In this document: in pieces, positions 17,549 through 25,741 of the stretch | Numbering within the stretch: position 1 is the first letter of the stretch | Layout: each line of letters begins with the position of its first letter | NCBI RefSeq assembly: GCF_009711935.1 | Contig: NZ_VIKX01000078.1 | Coordinates: 1 to 53,101, forward strand | Length of the DNA: 53,101 nt | DNA from: Dolichospermum sp. UHCC 0259 | Lineage (GTDB): Bacteria; Cyanobacteriota; Cyanobacteriia; Cyanobacteriales; Nostocaceae | Reading direction: 5' to 3' | The notes under the pieces: model-generated | Seen by the model: only the letters and a program-made list of their open reading frames with translations | Databases searched by the model: none | Told to the model about the DNA's origin: nothing | Translations under genes and position numbers: made by a program

Positions 17549-18916
17549 TTACAATGCACCAGCCGCAGTTTTATCGAGAACACTATTACTTAAATGCCCA
17601 GTAATATTCATCGCTTGCAGAACCGGATAACCTTGAATACCATCAGGATAATCAATCACACTCACAGCACCATTACCTTGACGGAAGTTCCAGAAATTTT
17701 CGTTAGATAAACCCAGAATATGGCATAATAAGGTCTTATTAGTGGCATCATGGGCAACTACTAATCCTAGTTGTAATTGCTGATTTTGGGCATTTTCGAC
17801 TATAGTATTCCAATCAGCAACACTGCGTTCCTTTACCTGTGATAAATTTTCCCCTTCTGGCATTTGCACATTAGCAGGAATTGTGCGCCAACTTTCTAAT
17901 TCTCCTGGAAATTCTTGCTCAATTTCTGATTCAAATTTGCCTTCCCAAAGTCCGTGACTAATTTCTCTTAAACCAGCAAATAGTTCTAATTTCAAATTGG
18001 TATGATATTTTAAGATAATTTCCGCTGTTTCCTTGGGACGGGACATAGTGCTGCTAACAGCAAAATCAATATTTACGTCTTTGAGAAATTCTGCGGCTTT
18101 TGCGGCTTGGTTTCTACCATTATCATTAAGGGGAATATCAATTTGTCCTTGAAATTTGCCTTGACGATTCCATTCGGTTTCGCCATGACGGACTAATAAT
18201 AATCTTACACCTTTATGACCAGGACGCAGAGAAGGGAAAGTTTCTCCCAAATGTTGCGTTTGATTCATGGATTCTAACTGCACGGGTTCACCTAAACCAC
18301 CGCTAAAATTCAAGATACTAATGCCGCAGTTAGATTGTTGTAAGCAATGGTAACGACTGGGAGAAATTCCCAAAGCTGTGCTAATTAAGGCGCGATTGAT
18401 GCCATTATGACCCACAATCAGGATAGTTTCGCCTTGGTGTTGGGGGAGAATCTCTTGCCAAAATTCCTTGGCTTGGGCGTATAAAGCCAGAACTGGGAAA
18501 TGCTCGTATTGAGCGGAGCCGAAATGTTCTCTAGTTCCTGAAGGTTCATCTAAAACCATGCGAAACTCCTGGGGACGTTCTTTCCAGGTGCGGTAATCTT
18601 CAGTAAACTTTTCTTGGACTTGACTTGTGGTCATTCCTACCCATAAGGGTAAATCAACTTCTACCAACTGTTCATCAATTTGAATGACGGAAGATTGTGT
18701 AGCTAATTGACTGCGGATAATTTCGGCTGTTGATTTTGCTCGCTGAAGGGGACTACTATAAATAGCTTGAAAGGAAATACTACTGAGGGCTTTACCTGTT
18801 TGACTGGCATCATTTTCACCTTTTGCGGTTAATGATGAGGCATCAGTCCGCCCTTGAATACGTTTTTCTATATTGTAGGTACTTTGACCATGACGCACAA
18901 TGATCACACGGGTCAT
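17549..18916 (-). CDS. Two-domain histidine phosphatase (phosphoglycerate mutase-like), 455 aa
   Basis: Two complete branch-1 histidine phosphatase domains in tandem. Domain 1 has RHG at residues 8-10 (His9), Glu86 and GHNGINR with His170. Domain 2 starts near 235 with RHGETEWN (His244), then LREISHGLWEG and VVAHDATNK. Both domains keep the catalytic His pair, so both could be active. Members of this superfamily act as phosphoglycerate mutases, phosphoserine phosphatases or sugar-phosphate phosphatases. The substrate cannot be told from sequence, although cyanobacterial phosphoserine phosphatases of this fold are known. The gene appears monocistronic. Confidence 0.88.
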   Translation of the reverse strand: MTRVIIVRHGQSTYNIEKRIQGRTDASSLTAKGENDASQTGKALSSISFQAIYSSPLQRAKSTAEIIRSQLATQSSVIQIDEQLVEVDLPLWVGMTTSQVQEKFTEDYRTWKERPQEFRMVLDEPSGTREHFGSAQYEHFPVLALYAQAKEFWQEILPQHQGETILIVGHNGINRALISTALGISPSRYHCLQQSNCGISILNFSGGLGEPVQLESMNQTQHLGETFPSLRPGHKGVRLLLVRHGETEWNRQGKFQGQIDIPLNDNGRNQAAKAAEFLKDVNIDFAVSSTMSRPKETAEIILKYHTNLKLELFAGLREISHGLWEGKFESEIEQEFPGELESWRTIPANVQMPEGENLSQVKERSVADWNTIVENAQNQQLQLGLVVAHDATNKTLLCHILGLSNENFWNFRQGNGAVSVIDYPDGIQGYPVLQAMNITGHLSNSVLDKTAAGAL

Positions 18917-19104
18917 TTTTTGTCTTCCTTTATATCAAAGGAATAATTTTACTGCAAAATGTCCCAGTAAGTCACAAGAGTTCAGAGAAATGCAATGTGG
19001 TAAAGGTTTTCCTTGAGCTTCTAGAAATAATCTTAGCATTGCTTCTAACTAAGCTAAGTGAGTAGGCATGAATGCTAGGATTGGGGCAAAGGCGCATAGT
19101 GCTA

Positions 19105-21117
19105 CTAAGTCCTCGGCGCACCACCACAAACAACCCGAAAACCAATAGCGTTGTAGGTGTTGTCAGGTTTCGGGTTCTCGCCGTCGCGATAAGCAGAACG
19201 GCAAAGAATAGGACCGTTGCGCCACGAACCACCCCGCACCAATCTTTCCCTATTGTTTTCTTCATCATATAGCCATGCACTTGCATCTGTTGGCGCACCT
19301 TCATAGTTATCATGCCAATGGTCTTGACACCATTCGTATACATTGCCGTGCATATCGTATAATCCAAAGTTATTAGCTATTCCAAAGCTGCCTACTTCTG
19401 TTGTTTCTTTTCTATAAACTGCCTTTGGTCTATCGTCATCAGAACCTGACCATATATTATATTCTTCATTATCTGTACCCCGATAATTTGCTAAATCCGT
19501 TGTAATCGTCTCTCCAAAATGAAATGGCGTGGTTGTCCCCGCTCGACAGGCATATTCCCATTCAGCTTCACTGGGTAAACGATATTGTCTTTTAGTATGA
19601 TTTGAGAGGCGATCGCAAAACTCAACCGCATCTTCCCAAGAAACAGGTTCTACAGGGCGATTATCACCCTTAAATCTAGACGGATCTGGTTTTAGCTTAT
19701 GGTTCACTTGTGGAAATGCAGCTACAGCCCTCCATTGTGCTTGTGTGACTTGATACTTACCCAGACAAAAGGCTTTGATGGTAACTTGGTGCTGGGAATA
19801 TTCATATTTTCTGCTACCTTTCTCTATTTGTGGTGAACCCATCATAAAAGTGCCACCTGGAATCATCACCATTTCTAATGGAATACCATTACCTAAATCT
19901 TCAATAAAATACTGTGCTGTTTTTTCATACTCATGAATAATAATTTTAGTCCTGGCCGTACCACTACATACAACCCGAAAACCAATAATATCGAGGGGGT
20001 AGTCGAAGTGGATCTTGCAGCGAGAAGCAGAACGGCAATTTCCAGGATAGTCGTACCACGAACCACCGCGTAGCACTCTGCTATTAAGACCTTTTTCGTG
20101 TTTATCGCTTAACCATGCGCTACCCTCTGTCCGCGCACCTTTATAGTTACTATGCCAAACATCTTGACACCACTCTCGAACGTTGCCGTGCATATCATAT
20201 AATCCAAAATTATTAGCCAGTCCAAAACTGTCTACTTCTGTTGTTTCTTTTTGATTAATTCCTTTAATCCCATCGCCATAAGTGTAGTCACCATGATAGT
20301 TAGCTAAATCCGTTGTAATCGTCTCTCCAAAGTGAAATGGCGTGGTTGTCCCCGCTCGACAGGCATATTCCCATTCAGCTTCACTGGGTAAACGATATTG
20401 TCTTTTAGTATGATTTGAGAGGCGATCGCAAAACTCAACTGTATCTTTCCAGGAAACAGACTCTACAGGGCGATTATCACCCTTAAATCTAGATGGATCT
20501 GGTTTTAGCTCACGGGTTACTTGGGGTAACTGAGCTACAAATCGCCATTGTGCTTGCGTTATTTGATATTTACCCATAAAGAAGGGTCGCACTGTGACAG
20601 AATGCTGGGGACTTTCATCCTTTTGGCGTTTCAATTCTTCTGGTGGCGAACCCATGATGAAAGTACCACGAGGAATTGCCACCATTTCTAGTCCTATGAA
20701 TCTTAATTGTGTTTGTTGCAGTGGTAGTTCAAAGTTTTGCTGCAATTTAGCCTGTTCAGCAGGAGAATTTACATATATCAAATTATTCTGTAGGCTCTTT
20801 TTTTCTTCTGATAAATTATTTTTCTCGTTTGATAAGTAAAATAACTGCTGCTGTTGTTCTATTTGCTTATCATTGCCTGAATAATTTTCTATTCCTTCAA
20901 CTAACAACTCTACAAAAGAAAATGCTTGTTGTGTTTCTCTGTTAACAAATTGCCCATGAGCGTCAACAGTTACTACTTCAAAATTAAAGGGTTGTAACTT
21001 TTCTGTCTGCTCATCTTTTAGCGAAATTTCTTTTACTTTAAACTCAAAAGATGACAGCGTGACTGCCATTACTTCTGCAAGTATCTCCTCATCTGATTTC
21101 TTCAATTGTTGTGCCAT
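19105..21117 (-). CDS. Double FGE-sulfatase (SUMF1-fold) domain protein, 670 aa
   Basis: An N-terminal region of about 140 residues, partly coiled (residues 82-125), has no recognised domain. Two FGE-sulfatase-type domains follow, starting with EMVAIPRGTFIMGSP (about 144) and EMVMIPGGTFMMGSP (about 412). Each has YRLPSEAEWEYACRAGT, DMHGNVREWCQD or a variant, VLRGGSW or VRGGSW, and GFRVVC at its end. True aerobic formylglycine-generating enzymes use two nearby Cys after GGSW. Here only one remains in each domain (GNCRSAS, ILCRSAY), so sulfatase activation is doubtful and a lectin-like or binding role is more likely. The two domains share a nearly identical 208-base DNA segment. Confidence 0.88.
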   Translation of the reverse strand: MAQQLKKSDEEILAEVMAVTLSSFEFKVKEISLKDEQTEKLQPFNFEVVTVDAHGQFVNRETQQAFSFVELLVEGIENYSGNDKQIEQQQQLFYLSNEKNNLSEEKKSLQNNLIYVNSPAEQAKLQQNFELPLQQTQLRFIGLEMVAIPRGTFIMGSPPEELKRQKDESPQHSVTVRPFFMGKYQITQAQWRFVAQLPQVTRELKPDPSRFKGDNRPVESVSWKDTVEFCDRLSNHTKRQYRLPSEAEWEYACRAGTTTPFHFGETITTDLANYHGDYTYGDGIKGINQKETTEVDSFGLANNFGLYDMHGNVREWCQDVWHSNYKGARTEGSAWLSDKHEKGLNSRVLRGGSWYDYPGNCRSASRCKIHFDYPLDIIGFRVVCSGTARTKIIIHEYEKTAQYFIEDLGNGIPLEMVMIPGGTFMMGSPQIEKGSRKYEYSQHQVTIKAFCLGKYQVTQAQWRAVAAFPQVNHKLKPDPSRFKGDNRPVEPVSWEDAVEFCDRLSNHTKRQYRLPSEAEWEYACRAGTTTPFHFGETITTDLANYRGTDNEEYNIWSGSDDDRPKAVYRKETTEVGSFGIANNFGLYDMHGNVYEWCQDHWHDNYEGAPTDASAWLYDEENNRERLVRGGSWRNGPILCRSAYRDGENPKPDNTYNAIGFRVVCGGAPRT
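19490..19697 (-). repeat. Internal DNA duplication within the FGE-domain gene, copy 2
   Basis: The 208 bases match 20303-20510 at 200 positions by my count (8 substitutions, no gaps). They encode the same part of the second FGE domain (YRLPSEAEWEYACR and flanks). Confidence 0.9.
20303..20510 (-). repeat. Internal DNA duplication within the FGE-domain gene, copy 1
   Basis: Partner of 19490-19697. Sequence outside this segment is clearly more diverged between the two domains, which suggests local gene conversion rather than a recent whole-domain duplication. Confidence 0.9.
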
Positions 21118-21718
21118 CGCAATATAATTATCTCCTAAATAAATCCCTTAAGATACTAGCTGCCACTTCGGCAAAAGGACGAAGAATGCCTTGTATATCT
21201 CAATACCTTATCCATTTTCTGTAGCGACTGTCTTAATTGTCAAGCGATAGCTTTGTATCTTAGAGGTATGTTAGAGACAGGATCAAAGACATCTACTGTA
21301 GCCGCATGACTAAAACTGCACAGTAAATTTGTCAGTCAGAACTCGATTTATTAATTACAGTAGTGACTTGAGTAAAGTTTTACTAATATTTCGCATGGAA
21401 GAAACAATGATATTTAAAATACAAAATTAATCATTAACCAATACTGTAGCCAATTTACGAGGGTGAGATGATGATGCTTTAACCATTAACTCCCAATTAT
21501 CTGAGGCTTGGCAACAATAATCAGTCCTAAAAAGTCCTTTAAGGTTTCCCACTAGGTTTTTTTAACGTATTAACAGCAAGATAAGGGTTTCAGATGACCA
21601 ACTACATTTTTATGGAGACGCTTATGTATGCTTATTTTTGCCAGTTTTGCCAAAAATTATCAAGACTCTTATTTTGGCTACAGTATTGATTATCGTTTCA
21701 AGTATTATCAAGCAAATT
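21118..21718. other. Intergenic region, no supported gene
   Basis: About 600 bases between divergent genes. A leftward open frame of 41 codons (21427-21552, GTG start, ending KLATVLVND) reads as plausible protein but has no ribosome-binding site and no partner, so it is not called. No repeat, terminator or RNA is evident. Confidence 0.4.
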
Positions 21719-22165
21719 ATGTACAAACAATTGATTAAACCAATTATCTTTATCGTTACCAGCATAGTAACAATCTTGCCACAGGTGAGTATTGCTGCAC
21801 CAAAGGGTTTTCAGTCCCCTAGTGGTAATATGTTTTGTGAGCTAATGCCGGGGGAAATAAACAGTTTAAGATGTGAAATCAATTCTTCACTGAAACCCAA
21901 ACCGTCTCAACCTTATTCTGGATATTGCGGGTTTGATTGGGGAAGGGGTTTTTTGTTACCTGCTGATGCTAGACCGGAGATTTTGTGTATTACTGATACT
22001 ATCGCTGATAAGAATAAAACTGTTTTAGCCTATGGACAGACTTGGAATCATGGCGGTTTTAAGTGTGTTTCCCAAAAAACTGGTTTAACTTGTACTAATA
22101 AAAATGGGATTGGCTTTTTTCTCAGTCGGGAAAAATGGCGTGTTTTCGGACTTTCTCAGCCTTAG
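21719..22165 (+). CDS. Small exported protein, 148 aa
   Basis: ATG 21719 gives MYKQLIKPIIFIVTSIVTIL followed by PQVSIAAPKG, a clean signal peptide with cleavage likely after SIA. The longer frame, starting from a TTG at 21638, adds a second hydrophobic stretch and is less likely. The mature part has six Cys (MFCEL, LRCEI, GYCGF, ILCIT, FKCVS, LTCTN), suggesting disulfides outside the cytoplasm. The pattern FQSPSGNMFCEL to GFFLSREKWRVF resembles small secreted proteins found in cyanobacteria and actinobacteria, function unknown. The gene precedes the CRISPR leader on the same strand. Confidence 0.7.
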   Translation: MYKQLIKPIIFIVTSIVTILPQVSIAAPKGFQSPSGNMFCELMPGEINSLRCEINSSLKPKPSQPYSGYCGFDWGRGFLLPADARPEILCITDTIADKNKTVLAYGQTWNHGGFKCVSQKTGLTCTNKNGIGFFLSREKWRVFGLSQP

Positions 22166-22433
22166 TTAAGTTTTGTATGGCTAACTATTTTTTACGTAGA
22201 CAGAAAAAAGCAATTATTATATGATGAACACATTAGCCCGATTTTTGGCAAACCTAGAGCGGGGTCAAAAACCCTGGGGGTCCGCCAAATCGCCAGAACC
22301 TTGATAATTAAATACTTTCAGCACTTCATCAGTTCAATTTGGCTGTTGACCCGAAGCCTGAAATGAGGTTTTAAATGAGGTCCGCCAAAATCCCGTCTAT
22401 AGTCTGTTCTCAGACTATGTTTCAGAGGGCGGG
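22166..22433 (+). promoter_or_regulatory. Probable CRISPR leader
   Basis: The region contains the direct repeat GGTCCGCCAAA at 22279-22289 and 22379-22389, a doubled AAATGAGG near 22361-22380, and a perfect 8-bp hairpin ATAGTCTG-TTCT-CAGACTAT at 22399-22418. It abuts the first repeat. The degenerate repeat is at the far end of the array, which places the leader here and transcription rightward. Confidence 0.65.
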
Positions 22434-23788
22434 GTTTCAATTTGCATAATCCCCGCAAGGGGACTGAAACACGATAAAATCAACACCAAGAACCTTCTTG
22501 GGATTCGGTTTCAATTTGCATAATCCCCGCAAGGGGACTGAAACCCCACTGGTACTCCTATTACTATTCCAAATCCAGACCCAGTTTCAATTTGCATAAT
22601 CCCCGCAAGGGGACTGAAACAATAATATCGAATCACAGAACCTTGATGCAAATGATGTTTCAATTTGCATAATCCCCGCAAGGGGACTGAAACGTAATTC
22701 CCCAGTGACAGCCTGTGCTGCTCCTCGTTTCAATTTGCATAATCCCCGCAAGGGGACTGAAACAATGTAATTTTTGCTGGATTAGCTGCTGGACTAGCGT
22801 TTCAATTTGCATAATCCCCGCAAGGGGACTGAAACTAAGGTTATCGGATTTTGAGACAGGCGTTAAGCGTAGTTTCAATTTGCATAATCCCCGCAAGGGG
22901 ACTGAAACTCCATCGTCCCTTCAAGTGGAACGCCGTAATCAAGTTTCAATTTGCATAATCCCCGCAAGGGGACTGAAACATTTTCTTCCAAAAGTTTATA
23001 AATTAAAATTCCTTCTAGGTTTCAATTTGCATAATCCCCGCAAGGGGACTGAAACTATTCTAAGGAGAAAATACTAAACTTTCTCACAAGTTTCAATTTG
23101 CATAATCCCCGCAAGGGGACTGAAACATCTTGGGGCGCGGGTCATGTAAACTGGCTCTTTGTGTTTCAATTTGCATAATCCCCGCAAGGGGACTGAAACG
23201 CCCCATCTGCATCCATCACCATCTAACTCAATCTGTTTCAATTTGCATAATCCCCGCAAGGGGACTGAAACCTGGGTGATGTGATAACAACGTCATAATT
23301 AATAACGACGGTTTCAATTTGCATAATCCCCGCAAGGGGACTGAAACACTTAATAAAGCCCCTAAATGATAATAGGTAACTTTGGTTTCAATTTGCATAA
23401 TCCCCGCAAGGGGACTGAAACGCTAACATCCCAAACACCCAACGCCATTTGTGATGTTTCAATTTGCATAATCCCCGTAAGGGGACTGAAACTTTAAGCA
23501 GTGGTCTACCACTTCTTCCATTCTTGCTAGTTTCAATTTGCATAATCCCCGCAAGGGGACTGAAACAAGGATTTGTCAACCCCTAGAATAAAAAAATATT
23601 TGTTTCAATTTGCATAATCCCCGCAAGGGGACTGAAACGTTAATTGTGAATATCAAGAATTATGCAGCGTCGCATGAGTTTCAATTTGCATAATCCCCGC
23701 AAGGGGACTGAAACTTCCGAACTGTACCATCTAAATCGAGAAATAGGATTTGTTTCAATTTGCATAATCCCCGCAAGGGGACTAAAAC
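22434..23788 (+). CRISPR. CRISPR array, 19 repeats of 37 bp, 18 spacers
   Basis: Repeats begin GTTTCAATTTGCATAAT and end ACTGAAAC, with a central hairpin CCCC-GCAA-GGGG whose loop is a GNRA type. Repeat starts are 22434, 22508, 22584, 22657, 22727, 22799, 22872, 22943, 23019, 23090, 23163, 23235, 23311, 23385, 23456, 23530, 23602, 23678 and 23752. Spacers are 33-39 nt. All repeats are identical except number 15 (loop GTAA, still GNRA) and number 19 (ACTAAAAC at the end), marking the trailer side. No cas gene lies in the window, so the subtype cannot be set. Cyanobacterial type I-D and type III loci use 37-nt repeats with this GTTTC...GAAAC form. Confidence 0.98.
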
Positions 23789-23826
23789 TTAACGTAAATT
23801 GATGTCCCTTCAAGTCCACCAGCCAG

Positions 23827-24082
23827 CCAGGGAATAAATTCCCTGTCTAAAAGCTAAAGTCGGTTAAAACCGACTGTTTTGGCATAAATAGGATAATTTT
23901 TGATTTTGAATTATACTCAAAACGCTTAGGGCATGGACTTTTGTAAAATCACGAAAAACCTTGATTTGTAGGGGTTTAGCACTGCTAAACCCTCGCTTAA
24001 ATCAAATAATTAAGCTGTATTGAGTATAACCAGAGTGCGTTTTAACGCACTTTAGCTTTTAGACAGGGAATTTATTCCCTGG
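23827..24082. mobile_element. MITE-like element with perfect 34-bp terminal inverted repeats
   Basis: 23827-23860 is the exact reverse complement of 24049-24082. Each arm contains its own small palindrome (CAGGGAA-TAAA-TTCCCTG). Nested inside are TTATACTCAA (23911-23920) paired with TTGAGTATAA (24020-24029), and a GGGTTTAGCA-CTGCTAAACCC hairpin near 23972-23992. There is no ORF, so it would need a transposase in trans. It begins 38 bases after the last CRISPR repeat and fills the gap to thrC. I could not define a target-site duplication. Confidence 0.75.
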
Positions 24083-24151
24083 CAGGTTTCGCTGCTAAAG
24101 GGGTTAAAATAGATGAAATATCGCCTAAAATCACCCTTGATCTAGAACTAC

Positions 24152-25246
24152 CTACTCAAATCCCATGGCCGCTGCCACAGCCTTAATATCAGCATCAATG
24201 CCCTGTTTGAATTGAGCATGACTGTGTTTAATAGCCGTATCTGGATCTTTCAAACCATTACCAGTTAAGACACAAACCACCGTTGCCCCCGTGGGAACTT
24301 CGTCCTTCACCTGTAACAAACCAGCTACAGAAGCCGCACTAGCCGGTTCACAGAAAATCCCTTCCGATGATGCTAAAAGTCGGTAAGCGTCGAGAATTTC
24401 CTCATCTGTAACCGACCGGAATCTTCCCTGACTAGCTGTTTGCGCCGCAATGGCTTTATCCCAACTGGCGGGATTACCAATTCTAATGGCTGTGGCGATG
24501 GTTTCAGGATGTGCTACCGGTTGACCATTTACCAAAGGTGCAGCGCCAGCGGCTTGAAAACCCATCATTTTCGGTAAGCGATCGCATTTACCATCTTGAT
24601 GATATTGACAAAAACCCATCCAATATGCTGTGATATTCCCCGCATTCCCCACCGGAATACATAACCAATCGGGGGCATCACCCAAGGCATCAACAACTTC
24701 AAAAGCCCCGGTTTTTTGCCCTTCTAAGCGGTAGGGATTGACGGAATTTACCAAGGTAATGGGATAACTATCTGCCACTTCCCGGACAATTTCCAAAGCG
24801 CGGTCAAAATTGCCCTTAATAGCTAATACCTCCGCGCCATACAGTAGCGCCTGTGCCAACTTACCTAAAGCCACATAGCCATCGGGAATCAGCACAAAGG
24901 GTTTCATTCCCCCCCGTCTAGCATAGGCAGCGGCAGCGGCAGAAGTATTACCAGTGCTGGCACAAATCACAGCCTTAGCACCTGCTTCTGCTGCTTTAGA
25001 AATTGCCATTGTCATCCCCCGGTCTTTGAAGCTACCAGTGGGGTTAAGTCCATCATATTTAACATACACCTTCACCTGTCTGCCAATACGTTCGGCGATC
25101 GCTGGCACGGGAATCAAAGGCGTGTTACCCTCTAGCAAAGTCACCACCGGGGTTTTTTCGCTGACAGGCAAGTATTGACGATAGGCTTCTATCAGCCCTG
25201 GCCACGGTTGGCAATGAGATTTAGCAGCAGACAGGCTCAAAGTCAC
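24152..25246 (-). CDS. thrC: Threonine synthase, 364 aa
   Basis: A PLP enzyme converting O-phosphohomoserine to threonine. The Schiff-base lysine is Lys74 in [10 protein letters not shown]. Substrate/PLP motifs [19 protein letters not shown] (about 95-113) and [15 protein letters not shown] (about 197-211) are intact, and [19 protein letters not shown] is the family's C-terminal motif. The short form (around 360 aa, without the long N-terminal extension of plant or E. coli types) is usual in cyanobacteria. Single gene on the minus strand. The upstream region (25247-25520) shows no attenuator or riboswitch that I can recognise. Confidence 0.96.
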   Translation of the reverse strand: MTLSLSAAKSHCQPWPGLIEAYRQYLPVSEKTPVVTLLEGNTPLIPVPAIAERIGRQVKVYVKYDGLNPTGSFKDRGMTMAISKAAEAGAKAVICASTGNTSAAAAAYARRGGMKPFVLIPDGYVALGKLAQALLYGAEVLAIKGNFDRALEIVREVADSYPITLVNSVNPYRLEGQKTGAFEVVDALGDAPDWLCIPVGNAGNITAYWMGFCQYHQDGKCDRLPKMMGFQAAGAAPLVNGQPVAHPETIATAIRIGNPASWDKAIAAQTASQGRFRSVTDEEILDAYRLLASSEGIFCEPASAASVAGLLQVKDEVPTGATVVCVLTGNGLKDPDTAIKHSHAQFKQGIDADIKAVAAAMGFE

Positions 25247-25520
25247 AGGATTAAAAATTTCTTAATTTAAGGATTTGCAATTGGGAATGCTTTTGGATAA
25301 GTATCCCACTTTTCAAGTCTATATGTTAGTTGCGGAACACCGTAATAATGAAAAAATATTCAAGGCGGTTTTAACCACCCATGTCGCTTCCCTCTCAGGG
25401 CTAAAGCCACGCTTGTTTTTCACTTACCGGATATCTTTGTGATAAAAACTATATAATGTCTTAACAAAGATTAAGATAAGTATATTATACTATCTACAAA
25501 TGGTGTGAGTTAAATTTCTA

Positions 25521-25724
25521 ATGCCAACAACTATGTCTACTATGTCATCCAGTGTTTCCGAATGTGAATCCCACGCTAACTTGGTCAAGAAGTTAACGAA
25601 GGCGTACTATCGAGACGATCAGCAAGTTAAATTTATTAACTTGCAAGCAGAGGTGGATTCCCTTTTAGAGCAATTGCAAAATCTCAAAAGCGAACAAGTG
25701 GAAGCTCCCAGCGACGAAGAGTAA
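25521..25724 (+). CDS. Small hypothetical protein, 67 aa
   Basis: Not recognised. The start is ATG 25521 or ATG 25533 (MSTMSS). The centre (LVKKLTKAYYRDDQQ) and the following helix (VKFINLQAEVDSLLEQLQNL) suggest a short coiled coil; the tail is acidic. Cyanobacterial genomes commonly carry small proteins of this type. A perfect TATAAT-like element is absent, but TATATAATG near 25450 is a candidate promoter core. Its stop is 17 bases from that of the convergent 821-codon frame. Confidence 0.65.
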   Translation: MPTTMSTMSSSVSECESHANLVKKLTKAYYRDDQQVKFINLQAEVDSLLEQLQNLKSEQVEAPSDEE

Positions 25725-25741
25725 ATTACCAGTTGTGGTAA

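Noticed and set aside
21427-21552. 41-codon leftward frame starting with GTG
   Set aside because: The peptide looks plausible, but there is no ribosome-binding site, no neighbour link and the length is within chance.
22660-23579. ORFs inside the CRISPR region
   Set aside because: They consist of translated repeats and spacers.
22434-23788. Type V-K CRISPR-transposon arrangement
   Set aside because: No tns or cas12k genes, and the repeat does not resemble those arrays as I know them.
25247-25520. Riboswitch or attenuator upstream of thrC
   Set aside because: No recognisable T-box, leader peptide with Thr/Ile codons, or paired terminator/antiterminator was found.
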